A stretch of 35,574 nt of DNA from Acidobacteriota bacterium (GTDB lineage Bacteria; Acidobacteriota; Vicinamibacteria; Vicinamibacterales; UBA8438). Numbering within the stretch: position 1 is the first letter of the stretch; each line of letters starts with the position of its first letter. The position numbers were made by a program, and so were the translations under genes. Location of the stretch: contig JAPOVI010000273.1 in assembly GCA_026708265.1 (NCBI GenBank), positions 1-35,574 of the forward strand, written 5' to 3'. This document shows positions 15,536-26,169 of this stretch, piece by piece. The notes beneath the pieces were generated by a model. It ran no database searches and was not told the DNA's origin. It was given only the letters and a program-made list of their open reading frames with translations.

Positions 15536-15764
15536 CACCCCGGCCGAGCGAACGTGCCCCGGTCGCGGTCGTCGCCGTCTCCTGCCTTGTCGCGGGGCTG
15601 GCGCTCGCCGCGCTCGACGACATCACGGCGGGCGTCGAACCCGACTTCGCACTGGAGTGGGCCTTCCTGTCGCTGGCCGCGGCCTGGTTCGTGGGCGGTG
15701 GCGGGTGGATGTCGAAGCGCGCGTCGCGCCGCCGGCGCGAGCACCGGGATGCAGCGCCGGAGTA
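15527..15764 (+). pseudogene. Small two-helix membrane protein, apparent frameshift near its start
   Basis: From about 15550 to the TAG at 15762-15764 one frame reads as a convincing small membrane protein. Its first hydrophobic segment is VAVVAVSCLVAGLALAALDD, followed by EPDFALEWAFLSLAAAWFVGGG and a basic tail rich in Arg. That frame has no ATG, GTG or TTG between its upstream stop (15532-15534) and the first helix. The ATG at 15527, which sits just where the promoter would start transcription, is in another frame. A one- or two-base indel in the intervening C/G-rich run would join them. It may be a real gene with a sequence error, a decayed gene or a case of unusual initiation. It directly precedes padR. 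Confidence 0.4.
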
Positions 15765-15777
15765 GGGACGCTCGGCG

Positions 15778-16122
15778 ATGAACATCGGCAAGGACCTGGT
15801 CGCGGCCTCCGCCACGCCGCTCGTCCTCGCCATCCTGGCGGAGGGCGACAGCTACGGCTACGCCATCATCAAGCGGGTGGGCGAGCTGTCCGACGGTCGG
15901 CTCCGGTGGACCGACGGCATGCTCTACCCGGTGCTCCATCGACTCGAGCGCCTCGGCTACGTCGAGGCGAGATGGCTGACCGCGGAGAGCGGGCGCCGCC
16001 GGCGCTACTACCGCGTCACGAGCGCGGGGCGGGCGCACCTCGCGACCGAGCGGCGCCACTGGGAAGCTGTCGACGCCGCGTTGCGCGGCATCTGGCTGGA
16101 GATGGCACCCGCCCGGGCGTAG
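15778..16122 (+). CDS. PadR-family transcriptional regulator
   Basis: This is a 114-residue protein with the PadR winged-helix pattern: TPLVLAILAEGDSYGYAIIKRV (helices 1-2), then RWTDGMLYPVLHRLERLGYVEARW (recognition helix and wing) and RRRRYYRVTSAGRAHLA. The short C-terminal helix makes it a small PadR of the type usual in Acidobacteria, where it sits next to permease-prefix proteins, exactly as here. It probably dimerises, represses its own promoter upstream and controls the downstream membrane protein 24 bp away, and possibly the ADOP permease; the target set is inferred. Confidence 0.95.
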   Translation: MNIGKDLVAASATPLVLAILAEGDSYGYAIIKRVGELSDGRLRWTDGMLYPVLHRLERLGYVEARWLTAESGRRRRYYRVTSAGRAHLATERRHWEAVDAALRGIWLEMAPARA

Positions 16123-16146
16123 GGGTCATTGGGAAGGCAGACGGAC

Positions 16147-17508
16147 ATGACGGAACAGGCTGACGCCACCGAGGCCCAGATCGCCCAGTGGCGCAACTGG
16201 TTGCGGCGGCGCCCGGCGATCCGCCCGCCCGACGTCGACGAGCTCGAGGGTCACCTCCGCGACCAGATCGCGGCACTCGTCGCGGCCGGGCTCTCCGGGG
16301 ACGAGGCGTTCCTGGTGGCCGTCAAGCGCATGGGCAACCTGGACGCCGTGTCGCGCGAGTTCGCCCGCGAGCACTCGGACCGGCTCTGGAAGCAGCTCGT
16401 CGTCGCGCCGGGCAGCGACGCGGCCCGGGGATGGCTCGCCCGCCGCGAGTCCTTCGTCGTCCTCGGCCTCGCGGTCGCCGCTGCGCTGGCGGTCAAGGTC
16501 CCGGAGCTGTTCGGGCGCCGCCTCGGCGAGGACGCCTTCTATGCCCTCAACGCGAGCCTCTTCGTGCTGCCGCTGCTCACCGTCTATCTCGCGTGGAAGC
16601 GCGGCATCGACCGTTCCCGCTGCCTCTGGCTCGCGTTGCCGTTCGCCGCCGGCGCCGTCGCCATCAACACCATTCCGTTCGCGCGCGGCGGCCACACCGA
16701 GACGCTGGCCGCGCTGCACCTGCCGATCGCGCTCTGGCTGGCGGTGGGCGTCGCCTACGCCGGGGGACGCTGGTGGCGCGGGAGCGGGCGGATGGACTTC
16801 GTGCGCTTCTCCGGCGAGCTCTTCATCTACTACGTGCTGATGGCGCTCGGGGGCGGCGTGCTCACGATGTTCACGGTGGGCGCGTTCGGCGCCATCGGCC
16901 TCGACGCCGAGAACCTGGCCGGGCGCTGGATACTGCCCTGCGGGGCCATGGGTGCGGTCCTCGTCGGCGCGTGGCTCGTCGAGGCGAAGCAGAGCGTCAT
17001 CGAGAACATGGCGCCGGTGTTGACGCGGCTGTTCACGCCGCTCTTCGCGGCGGTGCTGCTGGCCCTGCTGGCCTCGATGGCGTGGACGCGGAACGGGATC
17101 GACCTGGAGCGCGAGGTCCTGATCGGCTTCGATCTGCTGCTGGCCGTAGTGCTCGGCCTGTTGCTCTACGCCATCTCGGCCCGCGACCCGCGGACGCCTC
17201 CCGAGCTGTTCGACCGCGTGCTGTTCCTGCTGGTGGCGAGCGCGCTCGTCGCCGACGGCGTGGCGCTGGCCGCCATTGCGGCCCGCATCTCGGAGTTCGG
17301 GTTCAGCCCGAACCGGGTGGCGGCGCTCGGCGAAAACCTCGTCCTGCTCGTGAACCTGGCGTGGTCGGCGTGGCTGTACGCCCGTTTCCTCGGTGGACGC
17401 GGCCCCTACGCGGCCCTCGAGCGCTGGCAGACCGCGTACCTCCCGGTCTACGCGGTCTGGGCGGGACTGGTCGTCGTAGCGTTCCCGCCGTTGTTCGGCT
17501 ACGCCTGA
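16147..17508 (+). CDS. Multi-pass membrane protein with N-terminal permease-prefix domain
   Basis: This is a 453-residue protein from the ATG at 16147 with GGAAGG upstream; an in-frame TTG at 16129 is less likely. Residues 1-80 (WRNWLRRRPAIRPPDVDELEGHLRDQIAALVAAGLSGDEAFLVAVKRMGNLDAVSREFAREH when read through) match the soluble prefix domain that also begins the ADOP permease. After it come about ten or more hydrophobic helices (for example FVVLGLAVAAALAV, LFVLPLLTVYLAW, FIYYVLMALGGGVLTMF, LFAAVLLALLASMAW, LVVVAFPPLFGYA). No FtsX or MacB domain follows. The C-terminal half may be related to DUF4153-type membrane proteins, but that is uncertain. Co-transcription with padR is likely. Function unknown. 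Confidence 0.8.
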   Translation: MTEQADATEAQIAQWRNWLRRRPAIRPPDVDELEGHLRDQIAALVAAGLSGDEAFLVAVKRMGNLDAVSREFAREHSDRLWKQLVVAPGSDAARGWLARRESFVVLGLAVAAALAVKVPELFGRRLGEDAFYALNASLFVLPLLTVYLAWKRGIDRSRCLWLALPFAAGAVAINTIPFARGGHTETLAALHLPIALWLAVGVAYAGGRWWRGSGRMDFVRFSGELFIYYVLMALGGGVLTMFTVGAFGAIGLDAENLAGRWILPCGAMGAVLVGAWLVEAKQSVIENMAPVLTRLFTPLFAAVLLALLASMAWTRNGIDLEREVLIGFDLLLAVVLGLLLYAISARDPRTPPELFDRVLFLLVASALVADGVALAAIAARISEFGFSPNRVAALGENLVLLVNLAWSAWLYARFLGGRGPYAALERWQTAYLPVYAVWAGLVVVAFPPLFGYA

Positions 17509-17569
17509 AGCGGCCGGCGACGGTCACCGACAGACGCCCTCCGCCTCGGCGCGTCGTGACGTCTCCCGC

Positions 17570-19264
17570 CTACGGCGCCCGCTCGCCGTCCTCGAGGAGC
17601 GTGTCGACCAGGTCCGCCCGCCGGAAGGTCGCTGACAGCCTTTGCAGCGTCCGCTCTCTGCCTTTGCCTCTGAACAACGGCTCGAGGGCGCCCGCGATTC
17701 TCTCCTGGGCACGAGCCAGATAGCCATCCGAGTTCCGGTCCACCAAGTCCCGTGCAGCATCGAAGTTGCGGTGGTCGAGCTGACGGAGAGTGATACCGAG
17801 ATCGTTCAACAGGTAGCGCCCCATCATCATTGCGATGAAGCGAGACCCGTAGGCCAGGAAGTCGGGTGCGTCATTCGGCGGCCGTTTGCGTCGATTCTCT
17901 GCGTGCCGGTGAAGAAGGGCGGCGGTCACCGCCTGCGATCCGTTCAAATCGTCGGTGAAGATGGTCCGATACAACGCGCCGAAGTGTTCCCGGCTTCGGA
18001 ACCGAGCCTGATGTGGCCTGTGCCTCCAGACGGCGAGGACGGCTTCCGCGATTACCGCGCTGGTGAACTCGTCCGAGGATACGGCCCGCTCTTCTCGCTT
18101 GGCGCGGTAGGCATATCCCAAGCCGGAGATGGACTGGCCGAGCGTCGCCTGGCGCGGATCGTTCGCCTTCAGATCCCGTAGATCGACCGGGTTCTGACTA
18201 TTGGTGGCGAACGTTATCGACTCCACCAGCTCAACGTCATTCTCCTGCAGCTCGTAGATGCGAACCAGCACTTCCGCGTCCCGGATCGCGGCGCCGACCT
18301 CCTGGGCCAGGTGCTGCACCGTACGCGCCGTCTGGCCGCCGTTCACGATCTGCAGGCCTTCTACCTTTACGGTCCAATTCTCCCTTTGCAGAGCGTTGTG
18401 GCGGAACTTCGAACACGTGATCGTGATCCCATTGTTGTAGAAGTAGAAGCTGGGCCGCTGCGCCGGCTCTCGCAGCGTGGCCGCCACAGCCTCGTTCACC
18501 CGGTTGCCGGCAAGCCCCAGGTAACGCCGGATGTTCTTCTCGAACAGGCGATTACCGTATTCGTCGGTGAGCCTCGCAAGCTCGGCGACTGACATGCGCC
18601 CGGTGAGCGCGCGTCGAAAGTCGAAAGTCTCCACCGTGGCGTGCCCTGTGAGCTGCACGTCAGCGTTGATGGGCTTGCGAGTCTGCAGGAGAGCGAGCAA
18701 CTCTTCCGGCCCCAGGTGCCGCCACTCCACCTGCCCTCCGAGGTCGCGCGCCACGCCGTCGATCCGCTGCTGCGCCTGCTCCGTCCAGGTCGTTCCGTTG
18801 TTCGCCGCAACCGCGGTCACGCGCGGGATCGCGCCGTCCTTGACGAACGAACGAACGTCCTCGACCCGTTGCTCCAATCGGGGGTTCAGGGTGACCGGCC
18901 GTGTCGGGTCGAACAAGGCTCCGACGGCGTCGATCATCTGGGCGATGCCGGTTTCGGGAAAGGCCGCATTTCCGCGCAGGTCCCCCCGGTACTTCCCCTG
19001 AACGAGGTTGACCCGGATCTCTCCGTCTTCGGGGGAGTCGCAGTAGAGGGCGTCCACCCCGAAATCGTTGCCTCCATCGACGATTCCATCGAGCGTCTGC
19101 TCGTCGGTGAGGTCGAAGGCCGTCTTCGCGACGAGGAACACGAACGCTACCGACCGCCGCCGGGGTTCGTCGATGCCAACCCGCAACTCGTTGTCGAAAG
19201 CGTCCGACTGCTGTTCGACGATACCGGCTACGCGCTGGTCGATGATTTGTGCCGAAAGAGACAC
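17570..19264 (-). CDS. AIPR-family protein (abortive infection phage resistance)
   Basis: This is a 564-residue protein starting at a GTG (19264) preceded by GAGGGAG. The N-terminal part has GGNDFGVDALYCD (D71) and VNLVQGKYRG (Q89, K91), the D...QxK core of a PD-(D/E)xK-like nuclease. The AIPR core follows with SFYFYNNGITITCSKF (around 265-280), GLQIVNGGQTARTVQHL and ITFATNSQNPVDLRDLKAND, signature stretches of PF10592. AIPR proteins were named from abortive infection in Lactococcus and are often linked to restriction systems. The gene begins 10 bp after pepF ends and is visibly less GC-rich than acnA and pepF, which suggests recent acquisition into that transcription unit. It faces the membrane-protein gene, with 61 bp between. 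Confidence 0.93.
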   Translation of the reverse strand: MSLSAQIIDQRVAGIVEQQSDAFDNELRVGIDEPRRRSVAFVFLVAKTAFDLTDEQTLDGIVDGGNDFGVDALYCDSPEDGEIRVNLVQGKYRGDLRGNAAFPETGIAQMIDAVGALFDPTRPVTLNPRLEQRVEDVRSFVKDGAIPRVTAVAANNGTTWTEQAQQRIDGVARDLGGQVEWRHLGPEELLALLQTRKPINADVQLTGHATVETFDFRRALTGRMSVAELARLTDEYGNRLFEKNIRRYLGLAGNRVNEAVAATLREPAQRPSFYFYNNGITITCSKFRHNALQRENWTVKVEGLQIVNGGQTARTVQHLAQEVGAAIRDAEVLVRIYELQENDVELVESITFATNSQNPVDLRDLKANDPRQATLGQSISGLGYAYRAKREERAVSSDEFTSAVIAEAVLAVWRHRPHQARFRSREHFGALYRTIFTDDLNGSQAVTAALLHRHAENRRKRPPNDAPDFLAYGSRFIAMMMGRYLLNDLGITLRQLDHRNFDAARDLVDRNSDGYLARAQERIAGALEPLFRGKGRERTLQRLSATFRRADLVDTLLEDGERAP

Positions 19265-19274
19265 TGCGCTCCCT

Positions 19275-21176
19275 CTATGGCACCGCCGAGCGATCGAGGA
19301 TTGCCTCGATCTCGTCCATCACGCGGTCCATGCGGGCGATGAGGGCGTCGTACGGCGCATCGCTCGCGAGGTCGATGCCGTGCTCGCGCAGCAACTCGTA
19401 GGCGTAGCGCGACCCGCCCGCCTCGAGCACGGCCAGGTAGTCGCGGCGCGCGCCTTCGTCCCCGGCGAGGAAGCGCGCCGCGAACATGGTCCCCCCGGCG
19501 ATCGACGTGGCGTACTGGAATACGTAGAAATTCGTGTAGAAGTGGGGCACGAACGCCCACTCCACGGCGTACGTCGGGTCGAAGGCGAGCACGCCGGCGT
19601 CGGAGCCGTGGTAGCGGCGCACGAGCTCCTCGTACATCGCGTTCAGCTTCTCGCCCGACAGCGCCTCGCCGCGCTCGACCCGCTCGTGGACGGCCAGCTC
19701 GAACTCCGCGAACATCACCTGCCGGAAGAACGTGCCGCGAATCGCCTCGAGCGCGGTGCCGAGGCAGAAGAGCCGCTCGCCGTCCGCGAGGTCCTGCGCG
19801 AGCAGGTGTTCCTGCAGCAGGACCTCGTTCGTAATCGAGGCGATCTCGGCCGTGAACGTGGCGTAGCTCGCCGTCTCGTAGGGGTTGCGGCGCTTGGCCA
19901 GCACCGTGTGCATCGCGTGGCCCCACTCGTGCACGAACGTGGAGACGTCGTCGTAGGCGCCGTTGTAGTTCAGGAGCAGGTAGGGATGGACGTCGTAGAC
20001 GGCTCCGTACATGTAGGCGCCGGGCGCCTTCCCCTCGCGCGGGTAGACGTGCATCCAGTCGCCCGCGAAGCTCTCCCGGAGGGTCGCGACGTAGTCCTCG
20101 CCGAGCGGCGCGGCCGAGGCGAGGGCCATCGACTTCGCCTCGTCGAGCCCGAACGAACGGTCCGAGGCGACGAGCGTCGGGTAGACGTCGTAGTAGCGCA
20201 GCTCGTCGACGCCGAGCATGCGCTGCCGCAGGCGGAAGTAGCGGTGCAGCGACGGCAGATGCCGTCCCGCCGCGGCAAGCAGCGTCCGGTAGACCGCGGT
20301 CGGGATGTTGGGTCCCGCGAGCGCTGCTTCCAGGGCGCTCCCGTAGCGGCGCGCGCGGGCCTCGAAGACGTGCGCCTTCACGTGCGTGTCGAGCGTCTGG
20401 GCCAGCGTCGCGGCATACCCCTGCCAGGCCTTCCAGAAGGCGTCGAAGACGAGCTTCCGGTCGGCCCGGCTGCGCGATGCGCGGTGCTTGCCGTAGGCCG
20501 ACTGGTCGAGCCGCACCTCCTCGCCGCTGGAGAGCGTCACGGTCGGGAACGGCATGTCCGAGGTCGAGAGCATCGCGAACACCCGTTCCGGTCCCTGCCG
20601 CATGGCGCTGGTGCCCGCCATCACCGCCTCCGCCTCGGCCGACAGCGTGTGCGGCTCCCGGCGCAGGATGTTGCGGACGTTGAAGGCGTGGCGGGCCAGG
20701 CGCGGCTCCGCATCGAGGTAGCGCCCGACGGTCTCCGAGCCGACCTGAAGGAGCTCCGGGGCGACGAAGCTCGCGGCCTCCTCGAACCGCGCCAGGAGCA
20801 GGGTGGTTTCGCCGCGCCGCTCCTGCGCGGCGGCCACCCGCCGGTCCTCGTCGGCCCGGAGGAACGCGTGGACGTGCAGCCGTACGAGGTCCTTCTCGGT
20901 CGCGCTGATGGCGTCGAGCGCGTCGGCCAGCACGGCCGCGCTCTCCCCGAGGCGGCCCGCGAACCGGGCCACCCCGTCCACTTCGCCCTCGAGCCGCGCC
21001 TTGTCGGCGCGCCAGGCATCGAGGTCCGGGTAGATCTCGGCCAGGTTCCACTCGATCGGGGCCGGCGCCGCGGCGGGGCGGGCGGGGTCGGGGTCAGCGC
21101 CGGCCGCAGCCTCGACCCGGGCTGCGGCCGCACGATCGTCGGTCGCGGCAGCCGGTGTCGTCGTCGGCAGGCGCAT
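19275..21176 (-). CDS. pepF: Oligoendopeptidase F, M3 metallopeptidase
   Basis: This is a 633-residue protein. The zinc motif HEWGH (416-420, in FVHEWGHAMHTVL) and the downstream glutamate in FTAEIASITNE (E444) define an M3B peptidase. WNLAEIYPDLDAW (43-55) is the usual start of PepF; the first 40 residues are an Ala/Pro-rich extension. It hydrolyses short peptides in the cytoplasm. The ATG at 21176 has GGAG about 8 bases upstream. It lies 13 bp downstream of acnA and 10 bp upstream of the AIPR gene, so all three are probably read from the acnA side. Confidence 0.95.
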   Translation of the reverse strand: MRLPTTTPAAATDDRAAAARVEAAAGADPDPARPAAAPAPIEWNLAEIYPDLDAWRADKARLEGEVDGVARFAGRLGESAAVLADALDAISATEKDLVRLHVHAFLRADEDRRVAAAQERRGETTLLLARFEEAASFVAPELLQVGSETVGRYLDAEPRLARHAFNVRNILRREPHTLSAEAEAVMAGTSAMRQGPERVFAMLSTSDMPFPTVTLSSGEEVRLDQSAYGKHRASRSRADRKLVFDAFWKAWQGYAATLAQTLDTHVKAHVFEARARRYGSALEAALAGPNIPTAVYRTLLAAAGRHLPSLHRYFRLRQRMLGVDELRYYDVYPTLVASDRSFGLDEAKSMALASAAPLGEDYVATLRESFAGDWMHVYPREGKAPGAYMYGAVYDVHPYLLLNYNGAYDDVSTFVHEWGHAMHTVLAKRRNPYETASYATFTAEIASITNEVLLQEHLLAQDLADGERLFCLGTALEAIRGTFFRQVMFAEFELAVHERVERGEALSGEKLNAMYEELVRRYHGSDAGVLAFDPTYAVEWAFVPHFYTNFYVFQYATSIAGGTMFAARFLAGDEGARRDYLAVLEAGGSRYAYELLREHGIDLASDAPYDALIARMDRVMDEIEAILDRSAVP

Positions 21177-21189
21177 CGGCGGTGCTCCG

Positions 21190-23883
<2,694 letters not shown>

Positions 23884-24005
23884 GTCGAGGGACTCGCGGT
23901 GCGGCTGCGCCTTGCGCTCGGGTGACTCGGTGGTTTTCGCCGCCCTCCCCGCCCGGCGGATGCCGCGCGGCGGGGCGCAATCCCGGATGATCCCTCACCA
24001 CGCGC

Positions 24006-24047
24006 CCGCCGCGCAAGCCGGCCACTCGTCCGCCGCGCAAGCCGGCC
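24006..24047. repeat. Two 18-bp direct repeats
   Basis: CCGCCGCGCAAGCCGGCC occurs at 24006-24023 and again at 24030-24047, a 24-bp period. It lies between the acnA start and the end of the uracil-DNA glycosylase gene, with both genes on the minus strand. It is upstream of acnA and downstream of the glycosylase. No function is evident. Confidence 0.7.
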
Positions 24048-24085
24048 GCGGCGGGCGAGCCCGACCCGGCACGGGTGGAGTGTCC

Positions 24086-24829
24086 CTACGCGCTCGTTCC
24101 CGGTGGGGCGCCGGTCCACGCGATGCCGAGCTCCCGCAAGGCGGCCTCGAAGATCGCGCTCCAGCCCCGGTTCGCACGGGGGCTGGCGGGGCTCGGATGG
24201 GGAGCGCTCCCCGAGCGCGCCCCGCACCGCTCCGCCACCGGCCGCACCCGGTCGGCCGCGAACCGGCCGATGCCCACGATGACGGTCGGACGCAGGTGAG
24301 CCGCGACCGCGCCCAGGCCCTCGTCGCAGACCGCGAACAGCCGGTCGCGGGCCTCACGCGGCCGGAGCCGGTCCGGGGTGAGGTTGCGGCCGCCCTCGTC
24401 CATGAAGCACAGGGGGCAGTAGTTCCACACGAACGCCCGCCGGAAGAACGCGTCCGGAGTGCCGCAGCGTTCCCGCGCCCACCCCCAGAAGCGGGCGCCG
24501 CTCACCTCGCGCCGACCGATGCGGAAGCCGAGAACGGGCCGCCGCGGATGCTCCTGCACCGGCCGCCCCACCGGCCCCTCGATGCCGAGCCAGCCCCGAA
24601 CCAGCTCCACGTCGCCGAACGGCACCCCGGTCTGGGCCATCCCGAACGGGCCGGGGTTCATGCCGACGAAGAGCACCTCGCGCGGCTCCCGCCCGTAGCG
24701 CTCGAGGTATCGGCGATGCGGGACCCAGGCGTAGTCCAGCGGGGCATAGACGCAGGTCACGGGGCTGCCGAACCGCATCTCGCGCGTCCGGCGCCTGAGC
24801 CGCTCCGCGACCGGGACGAGGCCGGCCAT
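24086..24829 (-). CDS. SMUG1-type single-strand-selective uracil-DNA glycosylase
   Basis: This is a 247-residue protein from the ATG at 24829; a longer frame upstream would run into the repeat. The motif VGMNPGPFGMAQTGVPFG (55-72) is diagnostic of SMUG1-family uracil-DNA glycosylases. It is supported by VWNYCPL with N136 and by HPSPASPRANRGW (211-223), whose H211 matches the second catalytic motif. The enzyme removes uracil and some oxidised pyrimidines in base-excision repair. It stands alone, divergent from the DUF1684 gene across the repeat region. SMUG1 homologues are common in a limited set of bacteria, including Acidobacteria; the family call is firm. Confidence 0.93.
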   Translation of the reverse strand: MAGLVPVAERLRRRTREMRFGSPVTCVYAPLDYAWVPHRRYLERYGREPREVLFVGMNPGPFGMAQTGVPFGDVELVRGWLGIEGPVGRPVQEHPRRPVLGFRIGRREVSGARFWGWARERCGTPDAFFRRAFVWNYCPLCFMDEGGRNLTPDRLRPREARDRLFAVCDEGLGAVAAHLRPTVIVGIGRFAADRVRPVAERCGARSGSAPHPSPASPRANRGWSAIFEAALRELGIAWTGAPPGTSA

Positions 24830-24873
24830 CGCCGGAGATCGTAGGGCATCCCGCGGGACAGCGCCGCCGGCGC

Positions 24874-25085
24874 TAGCGCCGCCAACCCGTCGCAGGCTCC
24901 GGGTCGGCCCCAGCCCCACCGGTCCAGGAGCTTGCGCCGCGGCACGCACTTCGTTGGCGTTCTGCGCCGCAAGCTCCTAGCGCCGCCAAACTCGTCGCAG
25001 GCTCCGTGTTCGGCCCCAGCCCCCACCGGTCCAGGAGCTTGCGCCGCGGCACGCACTTCGTTGGCGTTCTGCGCCGCAAGCTCCT
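24874..25085. repeat. Two tandem copies of a 104-107 bp hairpin-bearing intergenic repeat
   Basis: Unit 1 (24874-24977) and unit 2 (24978-25084) are nearly identical; unit 2 is longer by three single-base insertions. Each has a GC-rich lead and ends in an imperfect palindrome (24926-24978 and 25033-25085). In these, AGGAGCTTGCG pairs with CGCAAGCTCCT, and further inner pairs flank a loop around ACTTCGTT. A third, diverged copy lies at the right edge (35499-35574). This is a dispersed REP/BIME-like element filling most of the 336-bp gap between two divergent genes (24830-25165). No coding function is apparent. Confidence 0.85.
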
Positions 25086-25165
25086 AGACTCGACGCTGAG
25101 GCAGGGCGAGGCACCAGGAGCGAGGAGTGCCCCTCCTGCCGGCGGGACCATCCAAGGAGTTCACC

Positions 25166-26059
25166 GTGCGACCGATGACGACGTGGCGGCGGCTCTCCCT
25201 CGGCGCCCTGCTGGCGGTCGTGGCCGCGCCGGCGCCGCAGGCTCAGGACCACACGGCGGAGACGGAGGCCTGGCGCGCCGATCGCGAGGCGCGGCTCACC
25301 GCGGACGACGGGTGGCTGACCGTGGCGGGCCTGTTCTTCCTCACCGAGGGCGACAACACCTTCGGCTCCTCCCCGCTCAACGACATCGTTCTGCGAGCCG
25401 GGCCGCAGAGCGCCGGCGTGTTCACGCTGCGCCGGGGCGAGATCACGGTGCGGGCGCCGGCCGGCGAAACGCTGACGATCGACGGTCGCGAGACCCAGGG
25501 CGCCCGGCTCTGGCCGTACGAGGGTGGGTCGCGTCCCACGATCGCCCTCGGGCCGCTGTCGCTCTTCGCCCACTACAGCGGCGATCGGCTGGCGATCCGG
25601 ATGCGGGACCGCGACAGCGCGATACGCCGCGACTTCACGGGCCTCCGCTGGTTCCCCGTCGCGGCGGAGTTCCGCGTGCGGGGCCGGTTCATCCCGCACC
25701 CCGAGCCGCGGACGGTGGAGCTGCCCAACATCCTCGGCGACGTCGAGGCGTTCCGCACCAGCGGATCGGTGGCCTTCACGGCAGGAGGCGCCGAGCACCG
25801 CATGACCGCCTTCGATGCCGGCGGCCGCCTGTGGTTCATCTTCCGCGACCTCACGAGCGGGAGCGAGACCTACCCCGCGGCACGCTTCCTCTACGCGGAC
25901 GCGCCGGCGGACGGCTGGACGACCGTGGACTTCAACCGCGCCTACAACCCGCCGTGCGCGTTCAACCCCTACACGACCTGCCCGCTGCCGCCGCTCGAGA
26001 ACCGGCTACCGGTCCGCATCGAGGCAGGGGAGATGGACTACCACTCCACCGGGGAGTGA
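25166..26059 (+). CDS. DUF1684 domain protein, exported
   Basis: This is a 297-residue protein read from the GTG at 25166, which has AAGGAG six bases upstream (25154-25159); the in-frame ATG at 25175 lacks a suitably spaced site. A signal peptide is present (RRLSLGALLAVVAAPAPQAQ). The mature part has TAETEAWRADREARLTADDGWLTVAGLFFL, then RDSAIRRDFTGLRWFPV and near the end TTVDFNRAYNPPCAFNPYTTCPLPP, the conserved sites of DUF1684. Function is unknown. The protein is probably periplasmic. It converges with the methyltransferase gene across 110 bp without a feature. Confidence 0.9.
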   Translation: MRPMTTWRRLSLGALLAVVAAPAPQAQDHTAETEAWRADREARLTADDGWLTVAGLFFLTEGDNTFGSSPLNDIVLRAGPQSAGVFTLRRGEITVRAPAGETLTIDGRETQGARLWPYEGGSRPTIALGPLSLFAHYSGDRLAIRMRDRDSAIRRDFTGLRWFPVAAEFRVRGRFIPHPEPRTVELPNILGDVEAFRTSGSVAFTAGGAEHRMTAFDAGGRLWFIFRDLTSGSETYPAARFLYADAPADGWTTVDFNRAYNPPCAFNPYTTCPLPPLENRLPVRIEAGEMDYHSTGE

Positions 26060-26169
26060 GGGACGTCGCCGGCTCGCCGGGCGGCGTGCAGTAGCGAGGG
26101 GGATCGTCTTCGCCTCGCGTGGTGGCACGGAGCGCCTGACGACGGACCGGCCGGTCTGCGGCGCCGCCG

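Noticed and set aside
24874..25085. CRISPR array
   Set aside because: Two near-identical units of more than 100 bp without unique spacers; the structure is a tandem hairpin repeat.
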